Below are positions 24,882-34,117 of a stretch of 64,000 nt of DNA, piece by piece. The stretch comes from Hyunsoonleella pacifica (lineage in GTDB: Bacteria; Bacteroidota; Bacteroidia; Flavobacteriales; Flavobacteriaceae). The stretch spans positions 124,001-188,000 of the forward strand of contig NZ_SIRS01000005.1 of NCBI RefSeq assembly GCF_004310335.1, in the 5' to 3' direction. Position 1 is the first letter of the stretch. Each line of letters begins with the position of its first letter. The translations under genes and the position numbers were made by a program. The notes under the pieces were generated by a model. It did not search any database. It saw only the letters and a list, made by a program, of their open reading frames with translations, and had not been told where the DNA came from.

Positions 24882-27086
24882 TTATATATCGTTCAGGTTT
24901 AAACTATAGTAGTCTAAAACATTCTTTAGTGTTTCATAGGTATCAGACTTATTCATAGCTAAATTGGCGAAGTCAACAACTCTCTCAAGTTCTTTCCTTA
25001 CCAATCCTTTTTCCATCTCAAAAGTATTTTCTTCAGAGCCTACCTCAGGCACTACTACTAAATCGTGAATTGTTGCGTGTGTTTTATCGTCGTGCAAACG
25101 TAAAACCCTACCTCTACGCTGAATAAATTGTCTAGGATTTCCTGTGCTAGCACAAAATATGGCTAACTCTGAGCGTGGAACATCTACACCTTCATCCAAA
25201 CACTTCATTGATGTTAATACGTGAGTATTGCCAAATTCAAAACTCTTGAGTATGTCTTCACGATTGATAGAGTTAGATGTGAACTGCTTTACCATAATAG
25301 AGTTATCTGTTTGACTAACAACTCTGGTGTACTCATTTATCAACCTGTTTTCATCTTCCGTTTCGACACTAAAATCCACATTTTCAAAATTTGATTCTAC
25401 TCCTTCTGGGACATACACCAATGTATATTTTAGATTTCCGCGCTTATTATATTCATTGTTTAATATACTTTTAAAAGACTCTAACTTATTTGCTGCTTTG
25501 TGAATAATACGTTTTCTTTGAAGAAGCAATCTCTCGATTTCTGGACTACTCTTGAATGCACCTGTTTCTTCATCAAACATTCCCATTCTTAATAATTGCA
25601 GAGATAATCTCTTATATTCCTCCAATTCCTGAGGGGTAAGTCTAACGATGTGTGGGTAATAAGTATAACTACACAACCATCCAATTTTTAGAGCTTCCTC
25701 CATAGAATATGAAACTATGTAAGGCGGCTCATCATTAAAAAATTCTTGAATGGCTCTATTTCCAAGTTCATCAAATTGTCTATGCGGTGTTGCAGACAGT
25801 CCAATTCTCTTCTCCAAATGTACGTTTGGTAAAATTCTCAAAAGGCCTTGTGAACCCAGATTATGGGTCTCATCTGCTATTAAGATGGTATCGCTAGGAA
25901 GTTGGGTAAAATAGCTCTGAAACTTCTTTCTTGGTAAAGAAGCATATGTAACAATGACAATAAAGGATGTTTCAATAAGTTTTGAGGCTGTATTGAAGAA
26001 AGCAAGATTACTATCCCAATTTTCCTTGGAACTTACTGTAATAATATTTTTGAAGTTAAACTTGGCACATTCCTTTTTCCACTGCTCTACTAAAGCAATA
26101 GTGGGCACCATTATAATGGCCCTATAGACGTTTGTTGTTTTGTATTCATTCAAAAGACAGTTAAGAGAAGTGATTGTTTTTCCTGTCCCGGTAGCCATTG
26201 CGAAAACCCCCTTATAATTATTAGAAACCCATTCATTATATGCATCAATCTGATATTCTCTAGGGCCTTCTTTATATGGAAATTTAGGTGTTCTGCGAAT
26301 GATGTCGATTTGATTGAAAAGTTTTGTAATCGTTCGTTTTAGTTTAGGATTTGAGATGAGACTTCTCTTCTTTTTTAAGAGTTGTTCTTCCTGAACAAGT
26401 AATTCATTGATATCCTTTTTACCGAACTTATCCTTAAGTACAACTTCTATCTCATCGACGGGAATATACTCTACGTCTTCATCCTTTTCAGAAAAATAAG
26501 TATCAATTAATTTCCGTTGTTTTCGTATCAAGGTATTTGATCGTCCATTTTCCCAACTTAGAAAAGCTTCTAGTTCCTCTAAATTTTCTGATAATCCATA
26601 AAGAGTGAAATTACAGGATGCCTTATAACCTACCGAATCTTGTCCATCACTAAAAATCCCAGACTTATAGTGAGCTATTCCTTTTCCATTTTTCGGTTTT
26701 ATTACTTTGATTTCAATTCGCTTTTCAGAAATGAGATAAGTTAAACACTCAAAGAAGTGAGTATCATATTCGTCCAACACTTTTCCTAAAGAAACTACAT
26801 CCATCAAATCAAAAACCTTTCCTTGAGGTTCATTACTTGCTCTTGTAATAGCTTCTTTGTCTTTTGAAGACAGTAAATGATTTATGACCATTTTCATTGT
26901 ACCACCTTTACTGATGAAGGTGGCAAAGCCAACGGAAAGAAGATTGATAGCAGAAGAACTGAAATAGCCTAGTAGTAGATTAAACTCATTACTATTGGCC
27001 AACCCATCTAAGTAAAATTGTAGTGGCTCATTTTCCAAACCTGTTTTATAGTCTCGATCTTTTGACCATTCGCAATCTTTAAGCAT
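24882..27086 (-). CDS. PLD-like domain plus SF2 helicase, probable restriction component
   Basis: A 734-residue protein. Residues ~20-175 resemble a phospholipase-D-like nuclease domain: H139-x-K141 with a following Asp and a CNFTLYGL segment where the GSxN motif is expected; the spacing is slightly off, so activity is uncertain. The helicase core has Walker A ATGTGKT (298-304), a DETH box (405-408), a LSATPHR motif III and QRRGRVLR motif VI. Such helicases accompany phosphorothioation genes as restriction enzymes that attack unmodified DNA (family knowledge). Its ATG overlaps the cysteine desulfurase stop by eight bases. Confidence 0.8.
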   Translation of the reverse strand: MLKDCEWSKDRDYKTGLENEPLQFYLDGLANSNEFNLLLGYFSSSAINLLSVGFATFISKGGTMKMVINHLLSSKDKEAITRASNEPQGKVFDLMDVVSLGKVLDEYDTHFFECLTYLISEKRIEIKVIKPKNGKGIAHYKSGIFSDGQDSVGYKASCNFTLYGLSENLEELEAFLSWENGRSNTLIRKQRKLIDTYFSEKDEDVEYIPVDEIEVVLKDKFGKKDINELLVQEEQLLKKKRSLISNPKLKRTITKLFNQIDIIRRTPKFPYKEGPREYQIDAYNEWVSNNYKGVFAMATGTGKTITSLNCLLNEYKTTNVYRAIIMVPTIALVEQWKKECAKFNFKNIITVSSKENWDSNLAFFNTASKLIETSFIVIVTYASLPRKKFQSYFTQLPSDTILIADETHNLGSQGLLRILPNVHLEKRIGLSATPHRQFDELGNRAIQEFFNDEPPYIVSYSMEEALKIGWLCSYTYYPHIVRLTPQELEEYKRLSLQLLRMGMFDEETGAFKSSPEIERLLLQRKRIIHKAANKLESFKSILNNEYNKRGNLKYTLVYVPEGVESNFENVDFSVETEDENRLINEYTRVVSQTDNSIMVKQFTSNSINREDILKSFEFGNTHVLTSMKCLDEGVDVPRSELAIFCASTGNPRQFIQRRGRVLRLHDDKTHATIHDLVVVPEVGSEENTFEMEKGLVRKELERVVDFANLAMNKSDTYETLKNVLDYYSLNLNDI

Positions 27087-28236
27087 ATTTTGATTGAGGT
27101 TCAGTTAGTTTTCTTATGTTCTCAACAACTAGTTCAACATCTTCCATTGTATTATACTTTCCCAATGAAAAACGTAATGACGCGAGTGCATCATCATTAC
27201 TAAGTCCCATCGATTTGAGAACGTGAGATGGCTCAAAAAAAGCTGATGAACAAGCCGAACCATTTGAAACTGCAATGTTCTTCATTCTACCAATTAGTAC
27301 ATTAGCATCCTGCCCTTTGAAGCATATATTAGTTGTATTATAAATCCTTTTAGTTGAATCGCCATTTAGTGCTGTATTGGGCATTCTTAACAATTCATTT
27401 TCCAGTTTATCCCTTAATTCAGATATGATTGTCCTATCCTCTTTCATTTCCTGACTAGAAATTTCACAGGCTTTCGCTAAGGCTATAATCCCAGGTACAT
27501 TAAGTGTGCCGCTTCTTAATCCTATTTCGTGACCACCACCGTGTGTTTGAGGTGTGAGATTTACCCGTTTATCGCTCTTTCTTACGTATAAAGCACCGAC
27601 ACCTTTTGGGGCGTACATCTTATGCCCGCTGAAACAAAGTAAGTCTATATCTAATTGCTTTACATCAACTTCAATTTTACCAACAGCTTGGGTAGCATCT
27701 GTCATAAATAGTGCTCCTTTTCCGTGGGTTATCTCAGCTATCTTGTTGATAGGTTGAATTATCCCTGTCTCATTATTGACATACATAACCGAAACAAGTA
27801 TAGTATCCGTTCTTATAGACCGTTCTAAGAGGTCCAAATTCAGTAAACCATTTTCTTCAACTGGTAAATAAGTAACTTCAAAACCTTTTCTTTCCAAATC
27901 TCCACAAGTATCCAAAACTGCTTTATGTTCAGTTGAAACAGTAATGATGTGACTTCCCTTGCCTTTGTAACTCTCTGATATTCCCTTGAGTGCGAGGTTA
28001 ATTGCTTCTGTAGCTCCACTTGTGAAGATAACTTCATTGGGTTCTGAATTTATAAATTCAGCGATTTGGTTTCTGGCTTGTTTAACTTTTTCGTTTATTA
28101 ATTGACCGAAATGATGTGTGCTACTTGAGTTTCCAAAACTATCCTTTAAATAAGGCAACATTGCATCTACTACCCTGGCATCGACTGGGGTAGTAGAATT
28201 GTAATCTAGGTATGATATGTTTTGTTTTTGATTCAA
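27079..28236 (-). CDS. sspA: Cysteine desulfurase (SspA/DndA-like)
   Basis: PLP enzyme that takes sulfur from cysteine and supplies it for DNA phosphorothioation. The 385-residue protein has the NifS/IscS layout: LDYNSTTP at the start, H104 in STEHKAV, the PLP Lys206 in SGHKMYAP and the sulfur-carrying Cys329 in SNGSACSS. The start must be TTG at 28236: a TGA codon immediately precedes it and the first in-frame ATG is inside the folded domain. It follows the sspD-like gene after a 114-base gap and overlaps the helicase gene by eight bases. A housekeeping IscS role is unlikely in this context. Confidence 0.82.
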   Translation of the reverse strand: MNQKQNISYLDYNSTTPVDARVVDAMLPYLKDSFGNSSSTHHFGQLINEKVKQARNQIAEFINSEPNEVIFTSGATEAINLALKGISESYKGKGSHIITVSTEHKAVLDTCGDLERKGFEVTYLPVEENGLLNLDLLERSIRTDTILVSVMYVNNETGIIQPINKIAEITHGKGALFMTDATQAVGKIEVDVKQLDIDLLCFSGHKMYAPKGVGALYVRKSDKRVNLTPQTHGGGHEIGLRSGTLNVPGIIALAKACEISSQEMKEDRTIISELRDKLENELLRMPNTALNGDSTKRIYNTTNICFKGQDANVLIGRMKNIAVSNGSACSSAFFEPSHVLKSMGLSNDDALASLRFSLGKYNTMEDVELVVENIRKLTEPQSKYA

Positions 28237-28350
28237 TCAGATTTCCAATAAAATGTTCAATAGTTTTTAATAATATTAAAAATGGAAGCAAAACCTCCTT
28301 GGCTTCTTACAATTCCAACTCCTTAATTTTTCCACTTATTCGTTTGAAAA

Positions 28351-29454
28351 TCAAATGAAACAAGCAGCACATCCTTCATTCTCATCATCACCCAAGATGT
28401 CAACCAGATAAGGGGATTTAACTTTAGATTTTCTTTCCATCCTTTTGATATATTCCTCTTTAATTTTTTCTATTCTTTCAGGTTGTATCAATTCTTCTAA
28501 ACTTTCATTTTGACCCCAGGTATAACCATCCTTCTCATAATCCATAGCTTTCTTATATAATTCAGGGTGTTGTTCATATAACCAAACCCATTCGATTTTT
28601 TGTTGAAAAAAGCAAAAGAAACATCCTGAACGGCTTCGAGCATATTCGCCTTTTTTACCGTTAACCTCAAACTCAATTTTATTGTAATAGGCGGGAACGC
28701 CTACACCACTTTCTTCTAAAATCTTGAAAATATCAGCTTTAACTAAAACTTCGTCATTGTCCAATAATGGAAACACTTCTTCTTTAGCCAAAGGATAATC
28801 TGTTGTTTTCAAAAAATCGAAAACTAGGTGATTAAAGGCTTTAACATTTGAATCTAACAATATGTTGAGTTTCTGATCAAGAGTAAATTGAGGGCTCACC
28901 ATTTGTGAAAGGGCTTGAAAAGCCTTTTCTTGATTTTGACCAAAATCTATAGTTCTGGACATTAAAACTAGTTGCTCTATATTTTGATTGGATAGCATCT
29001 TTTTCACCACATCCTTACTCCAAATATTCTTACGAAAAGGAAATATTGACTGAATATTTTTCTTCGTAGAGATGTAACCCTCTCTTTCTTCATCACCTCT
29101 AATACCAACGTATGAAACTACTGGGTCATCACCAACATAGTTCTCAAAAGGTGCTAATTTCAATTGTTTCGTACACCAGCGAGCATTGGATGAAGGTAAA
29201 AAACCACCATACATTTTTAGAAAATGATCAAATGAATCTTCTGAACTTTTCTCCGCCCCCTGTAAAAGATTAATTTTTACACCAAGATAGACTTCTAAAT
29301 TTCTAATCAATTGATATGTTTCTTCTAATTCCTTACCCGTGTCACAAGAATAAAATTCCAAATCAATGGATGGATATTTAGTCTTCACATAAATAGCCAA
29401 AGCAGCACTGTCCTTGCCTCCCGATATACCTAATACGTGTCTTGTTTTGCTCAT
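28351..29454 (-). CDS. sspD: PAPS-reductase-like ATP pyrophosphatase (SspD/DndC-like)
   Basis: Activates the DNA backbone for sulfur insertion, with electrons relayed by an iron-sulfur cluster (established for DndC; SspD is the equivalent in single-strand systems). The 367-residue protein has the PP-loop SGGKDS at 11-16, the ARWCTKQLKL segment (C94), and the SGCFFCFF motif (C278, C281) followed by a W-rich YEQHPELY region shared with DndC. The C-terminus ends in a CAAC pair (C362, C365), a further possible cluster ligand. The ATG overlaps the stop of the large ATPase gene (29451-29454). Confidence 0.85.
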   Translation of the reverse strand: MSKTRHVLGISGGKDSAALAIYVKTKYPSIDLEFYSCDTGKELEETYQLIRNLEVYLGVKINLLQGAEKSSEDSFDHFLKMYGGFLPSSNARWCTKQLKLAPFENYVGDDPVVSYVGIRGDEEREGYISTKKNIQSIFPFRKNIWSKDVVKKMLSNQNIEQLVLMSRTIDFGQNQEKAFQALSQMVSPQFTLDQKLNILLDSNVKAFNHLVFDFLKTTDYPLAKEEVFPLLDNDEVLVKADIFKILEESGVGVPAYYNKIEFEVNGKKGEYARSRSGCFFCFFQQKIEWVWLYEQHPELYKKAMDYEKDGYTWGQNESLEELIQPERIEKIKEEYIKRMERKSKVKSPYLVDILGDDENEGCAACFI

Positions 29455-32400
29455 TGCAATAATTCTTTTAATAGATTCAATACAGCTGCTATATTCGAAG
29501 TATTATCTTTACCAAGCTTATTCTTTAAATCGTTTTTCAATCGCTCAATCTCTTTGCTCTTACTTTTGGGCATTCTTACTACCTTTGGGTCAATCTTGCT
29601 GAAGAAAGAATCAATTTTAACTCCAATTACTTCCTCTTTACTTTCGTCTATATCAGTTTTAGAAATTTTCGTCAAGCTATCTAAATCTAGAATCATTGAC
29701 TTAAACTTCTCATATAGCAAAATTTCATCTTCATCAGAAAACCTTTCAAGAGTTTTACCCATTATTGCCTGTCCAATTGAATTTAACCAAGCCTTTTTGT
29801 CATCAAGCGGTGAGTCAAGGCGTTGAATGAATGATTTTTGATTGTTTAAAAGCATATGCTTTTTTAAACTTGAAAATCTTTTTTGAAGAGATTCTCTATA
29901 ATCCTCAAATTCAACTTTACTGCCAACAAACTCATTAACTATGAACTCTTCGAACCTATTAAGAAGACCATCATATGCCGTTCTTAATTCCTTAACTGCA
30001 TTTTGAAGGTTTACAGTATAATTTTGAAGTTTGGACTTATCCTTTTGCAAAGCGCTTAAGGTGATTCCAAGAGCGCTTGGAAAGGCTTCAAAAAATGTTT
30101 TTTCAGGATCCCTACTGTTGGCAATAGCTTTACGTATCTTCTTGGCGGAAGGGGATAATCTATTTGTATGTTTACTGTATTCTGGCAATTGTTTGTAAAA
30201 AACAATAAATGGCTTAATAGTTTCAATAAAAGACTCGTTATCAAATTTTTCCTGAGTTCCAATATCTAGGAACGTTCGATAGCTGTTGAAAATATCTAGT
30301 TTAACACCTTCTATGTCGAAGGCTTTGATGGAATACTTGTCTGGGTACTTAGCAATTAATTCAAGATTTTCTTCAGAAAGGTCTGGTATATAACTGTCAT
30401 CGTTGAAAATTGCAAAATCGTCGCGTTTTAAAAATAGAAAAGTAGGAATCCAAAAATCAATAAATCCTTGTTTAAGTTTAAAAGGTCTTTTACACAAAAT
30501 ATTAGCCAACTCTGAAATCCTAAGTTGCTCAGATTTGGCACTTTCTATAAAATCTTCAGAGGCTCTCCATAATTTATTGAACGAAGAATTTTCTTTAATG
30601 GTCACTACACCTGTAGTGTTTTCTCTTACTGGTGAAATCCCATTTTCTTTTAAAAGTGATAGATAAATAGTTTTTTCTGGCGGAAATTTGGAATCTTCAA
30701 AACCTAAGTTCGCTTGATCCCAGCAATTTGTTAAGGCTCTAAAATAATTTCTTTTGGCTGTATGAATTGAAGAAGAAATTTTGTGTTTATTTACCAATTC
30801 ATTTTTAAATATGGGCGTTGCTTCGTATACGAAGCTACAAACTTGAGAAAGTAGTTTGTTAAAGTCTTTCTTGTCTCCGATAGTTTTTTCCTCACCATTG
30901 AAATACCACTTTACTTCTTTGCCTCCAGAATATATGCTATCCTTTATATAATGGTTAAGTAGCCTAATTTGTGATTCTACTATATTTTCGAGCTCCCTTT
31001 TAGCAACCTTGTCATCTTTGTTTTCTTCTATGACTTTCTGAATTTTCTCTATCTCAAATAACAAATTTTTAATCTCGGCAGAATTGTTGAAAAAACAATA
31101 AATTATAGCTTCTTCTTGAAGTTTAGATTTGTTTTTAATGTCACTTTCTTTCAGCTTACTACTAAAAATAAGATTTACGAAACCGTCAACTTCTCCTAAT
31201 GGTATTTCCTGAATCGGATAATCTGAAATAACGAACTCAAAATATCTTGGGGTGCCAGTTATGAAAGAATACTGCTTTGCAAATACAGGGCCAAAGTGGA
31301 AATGCTTGTTCAAAAGCGTAGTTATATCAACTACTTCCGAAATTTTATTTCCTGCTTCAATTAAAGCATTGTGGATATCCAAATCTGTTCCTTCGAACAA
31401 AATAAATCGTTTCGAATGCTCACGATAACGAATAATATTTTTCGTTTCGAGATTCTCAATTACGATCTTTGAGTTAGTGATACCACAAGCAGTTTTAAGG
31501 TAATCAACCAAAAAATTCAAATCTAAGACTGAACCACTAGCAGAAAAAATGTTTAAAAGGCCGATAACTTTAACAGTCTTGATATAGTTGTTGATATCAA
31601 GGTCAAATGCTCTTTCGACTTCTTCAATAGCAGAACGAATAGAACCCCAGGCAGAAAAATCAGGATTATACCTTGATATTAAAAACGAATAAAAATTAAA
31701 ATTTAAATAGTCATATACGTTGGACAAATTGTAAAAAGGATTTTCACGCTTATCAAATTTTGATAGGCCGGTATGATCCGAAGATTCAAGAAAGGAAAAC
31801 AATGATCTTTCGTTTTGACCATATTTTTGAAGAGAAAGAGTTAGAGTGTTAGCCGAAAGAATATCTAAAGGATATAGCTTTGAAGCGATATCCTTCAAAA
31901 AACCTGTATTAAAGTTGAAGGCTTTCGTTTCAGTTGTCAATGTCAAGCACTTTTCAATATCTTGAGCCGATGTACTTGCATCAAATTTTTCAACAAGATA
32001 CTCTGATGCTAAAAACAATAACTGCTCAACAGGCTCATTAAAAGTTATTTCACGAAAACGACCTTTGATTTTAGTCCATTCCTGTTGCTGAGTTTTACTT
32101 AAGGAATAAGCATAAGATTCTAAACTCTGGTGAACTGTTGTGATTAGAACAATATTATGATTCGGGTTGTTGCAAAATTCTGCAAGTTGTTGAACAAAAT
32201 ACAGTTCCCTTTCAGGGTTGTTTCTCGTAGCATATTCCAAGAATTTCCCAAACTCATCAACCAAAATAAATAAAACCTTGTTTTGGTCACCTAAAGAATG
32301 GTACCTATTGAATATCTCAGAAAGTATGTTTTCCTGTAGATTTTTTTGAGATACAACATCAAATGTATCTTTAAATTGCTCTATAATCGACGTGTAAGAG

Positions 32401-32669
32401 CCAATTATTTTAACAAAATCAAAATTAGGATTGCTTATAAAATTTGGGTCGAAGTAACGTTTTTCTCCCTTTACACTTTGTTCAAATGCTAAGAGGAAAG
32501 ATGACTTCCCAGTACCATAAGTTCCTACAACATTAAAAGAACGAATTCCCTTTTTAAAATCATTGACTATTTGACTAACAACTTGTTTTGCATTTGGTGT
32601 GGGGATATAATTAAAATCCCTGTTAGTGTCTCTAATGATATTAACTGATGTCGTGAAATTATTTGCCAT
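29451..32669 (-). CDS. sspC: Large P-loop ATPase (SspC-like)
   Basis: A 1,072-residue ATPase next to a DUF4007 gene, the arrangement of SspB-SspC in single-strand phosphorothioation systems. Walker A GTYGTGKSS is at 49-57, Walker B VLFILVDEFG at 131-140, and a TTVHQSL sensor-like motif follows near residue 178. The long C-terminal part is helical with coiled-coil stretches. SspC is thought to drive modification together with SspB and SspD (family knowledge); assignment here is by domain pairing. It overlaps sspB by 11 bases and sspD by four. Confidence 0.78.
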   Translation of the reverse strand: MANNFTTSVNIIRDTNRDFNYIPTPNAKQVVSQIVNDFKKGIRSFNVVGTYGTGKSSFLLAFEQSVKGEKRYFDPNFISNPNFDFVKIIGSYTSIIEQFKDTFDVVSQKNLQENILSEIFNRYHSLGDQNKVLFILVDEFGKFLEYATRNNPERELYFVQQLAEFCNNPNHNIVLITTVHQSLESYAYSLSKTQQQEWTKIKGRFREITFNEPVEQLLFLASEYLVEKFDASTSAQDIEKCLTLTTETKAFNFNTGFLKDIASKLYPLDILSANTLTLSLQKYGQNERSLFSFLESSDHTGLSKFDKRENPFYNLSNVYDYLNFNFYSFLISRYNPDFSAWGSIRSAIEEVERAFDLDINNYIKTVKVIGLLNIFSASGSVLDLNFLVDYLKTACGITNSKIVIENLETKNIIRYREHSKRFILFEGTDLDIHNALIEAGNKISEVVDITTLLNKHFHFGPVFAKQYSFITGTPRYFEFVISDYPIQEIPLGEVDGFVNLIFSSKLKESDIKNKSKLQEEAIIYCFFNNSAEIKNLLFEIEKIQKVIEENKDDKVAKRELENIVESQIRLLNHYIKDSIYSGGKEVKWYFNGEEKTIGDKKDFNKLLSQVCSFVYEATPIFKNELVNKHKISSSIHTAKRNYFRALTNCWDQANLGFEDSKFPPEKTIYLSLLKENGISPVRENTTGVVTIKENSSFNKLWRASEDFIESAKSEQLRISELANILCKRPFKLKQGFIDFWIPTFLFLKRDDFAIFNDDSYIPDLSEENLELIAKYPDKYSIKAFDIEGVKLDIFNSYRTFLDIGTQEKFDNESFIETIKPFIVFYKQLPEYSKHTNRLSPSAKKIRKAIANSRDPEKTFFEAFPSALGITLSALQKDKSKLQNYTVNLQNAVKELRTAYDGLLNRFEEFIVNEFVGSKVEFEDYRESLQKRFSSLKKHMLLNNQKSFIQRLDSPLDDKKAWLNSIGQAIMGKTLERFSDEDEILLYEKFKSMILDLDSLTKISKTDIDESKEEVIGVKIDSFFSKIDPKVVRMPKSKSKEIERLKNDLKNKLGKDNTSNIAAVLNLLKELLQ

Positions 32670-33534
32670 AATATTTATCTAATATCTTAAATGCTTGAAC
32701 CTTATTTTTGAACTGCAACTCTTTTATTCCCGCTTGGTCTGTAAAAGTTATTCCTTCAAACTCACTAACTATTTCAGAAATTTTATTCATCAAGCCTTGA
32801 CGGTTCAATGCAAAAATTGAGCCTGGGCTATTGATATTGAACTCTAAGGAATTTAAACTGATGGAATTTCCGTAATCTTCATTTTGAAGAATTGCATAGA
32901 GCACGACAAATTCAGATAGGCTATCTCTTTCGCTGTTTTCTATATAGAATTGTTCATCTTTTCCTTTCCCGGTGGTCAATAGAAGCCCTATTTCAGATAG
33001 AATCCCTGTGAAACTATCTTCTATATTCTTTCCTTTAGATTCATTTTTATACAAATTCGTAAATACATTAAAGTCTTTAGCAACAGTATTTTCATTGAAA
33101 TTAAGATGACTATTACTTTCAGCAATCCTCTTCAAATAATTAATATATGTTTCTTTATTAAAGAAGAGCTTTTCTTTTCTGAACTCATTGAAAACAATGC
33201 TGTATATAGAAGCAAAACCAGTTTTTACTAAATTGTAGTGTAAAAGCCATAAGCTTGCTTCATCTTCCAAAAATGGGTCATAGCCAATCTCGTCATCAAA
33301 TAGCTTTTTCCCAAATTCGGTCGGTGAATCATTATTGTCTACAATGTTGAACGCTTTTAGCCAAAAGCGAATTGAAGAAACCATATTTTTACCGACGCCA
33401 AGTTTGACAACTGCATCTTCATCATTAAAGTTTTTATTATCGACTACGTAGTCATAACCTTTTTTCAACCACAACTGTCTACACTGAAAAGAGTCGTGTC
33501 CTGAAAAAGTATATTTCGTATTTAGCGAACCCAA
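32659..33534 (-). CDS. sspB: DUF4007 protein (SspB-like DNA nickase)
   Basis: First gene of the operon. The 291-residue protein starts with the hallmark DUF4007 sequence FSGHDSFQCRQLWLKKGYD and continues with a LGVGKNMVSSIRFW segment, both strongly conserved in the family. SspB members nick DNA at the modification site so that sulfur can be placed. The start is TTG at 33534: only one codon separates it from an upstream in-frame TAA, and the first in-frame ATG lies at residue ~51, inside the conserved domain. No clear TAnnTTTG promoter was found upstream. Confidence 0.85.
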   Translation of the reverse strand: MGSLNTKYTFSGHDSFQCRQLWLKKGYDYVVDNKNFNDEDAVVKLGVGKNMVSSIRFWLKAFNIVDNNDSPTEFGKKLFDDEIGYDPFLEDEASLWLLHYNLVKTGFASIYSIVFNEFRKEKLFFNKETYINYLKRIAESNSHLNFNENTVAKDFNVFTNLYKNESKGKNIEDSFTGILSEIGLLLTTGKGKDEQFYIENSERDSLSEFVVLYAILQNEDYGNSISLNSLEFNINSPGSIFALNRQGLMNKISEIVSEFEGITFTDQAGIKELQFKNKVQAFKILDKYYGK

Positions 33535-34117
33535 ATTTTATTAGTTTGATATGTATTTTTCTCTCTACTATGGTAAATAAAAAAGCCAGAAACCCCTGGT
33601 TTTCTAGCCAATTTACATCTTCAAATCCAATAAAAATCTTGCATTCTTTTGATAAATTAGCTTAGACAAATTCCTGAAATATAATCTGAAATTCAAGCCA
33701 AGCCTAAAGTCATCTCAAGAAATTTTCATCCCATATTCAAGGTCACTTTGAAGTGTTAAATTAATTTAAATACCCAATGGGTAAATCTACAAAGAATTGA
33801 TTCTGTTAACAAGTTTTTGGGCTTCAACTTTGACCAAAAATTAGACTAATTTCTGTATGACTCTTATAAACTTGAACAATTGATAAATTTCTGTGTATTC
33901 TTAAAATAGTGTTATTATGAAGCAGGTATTCCTAATCTCTCTGTTAAACCAGACTCTATAACCATTGAGGAATCTACAAAAGAGGAAATGAGAAGATGGA
34001 TTTTAGGAACCAGAATATTATTTCCACCCAGATGATATAAACTATATCAAGTCCATTGCAGTGCATAATTTACAAATACACCCTCTACTTTTCGAAATTG
34101 CAATTAACAGTTTTAAA
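33535..34117. other. 583-base non-coding gap between the sspB-like gene and the integrase
   Basis: This gap holds the broken copy of the 70-residue gene (33910-34035) and, near 33583-33610, an imperfect hairpin (AGCCAGAAACC...GGTTTTCTAGC). The rest is AT-rich without a credible frame. It marks the junction between the phosphorothioation operon and the integrase end of the element. Confidence 0.6.
33910..34035 (+). pseudogene. Broken 3' copy of the small post-mobA gene
   Basis: Between a TAG at 33907 and the TGA at 34033-34035 the frame encodes about 41 codons ending RWILGTRILFPPR, against QWLLGTRILFPPR at the end of the intact gene at 21663-21875. The two also share EEM and PDxxT positions upstream. 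There is no ATG in the frame and the N-terminal half is absent, so this is a remnant. It is direct, same-strand evidence that related sequence flanks the phosphorothioation operon on both sides. Confidence 0.75.

Noticed and set aside
29437-29826. A 129-codon plus-strand frame opposite the sspC-like gene
   Set aside because: Composition is Ser/Leu/Phe-rich and it lies wholly opposite the well-supported ATPase gene.
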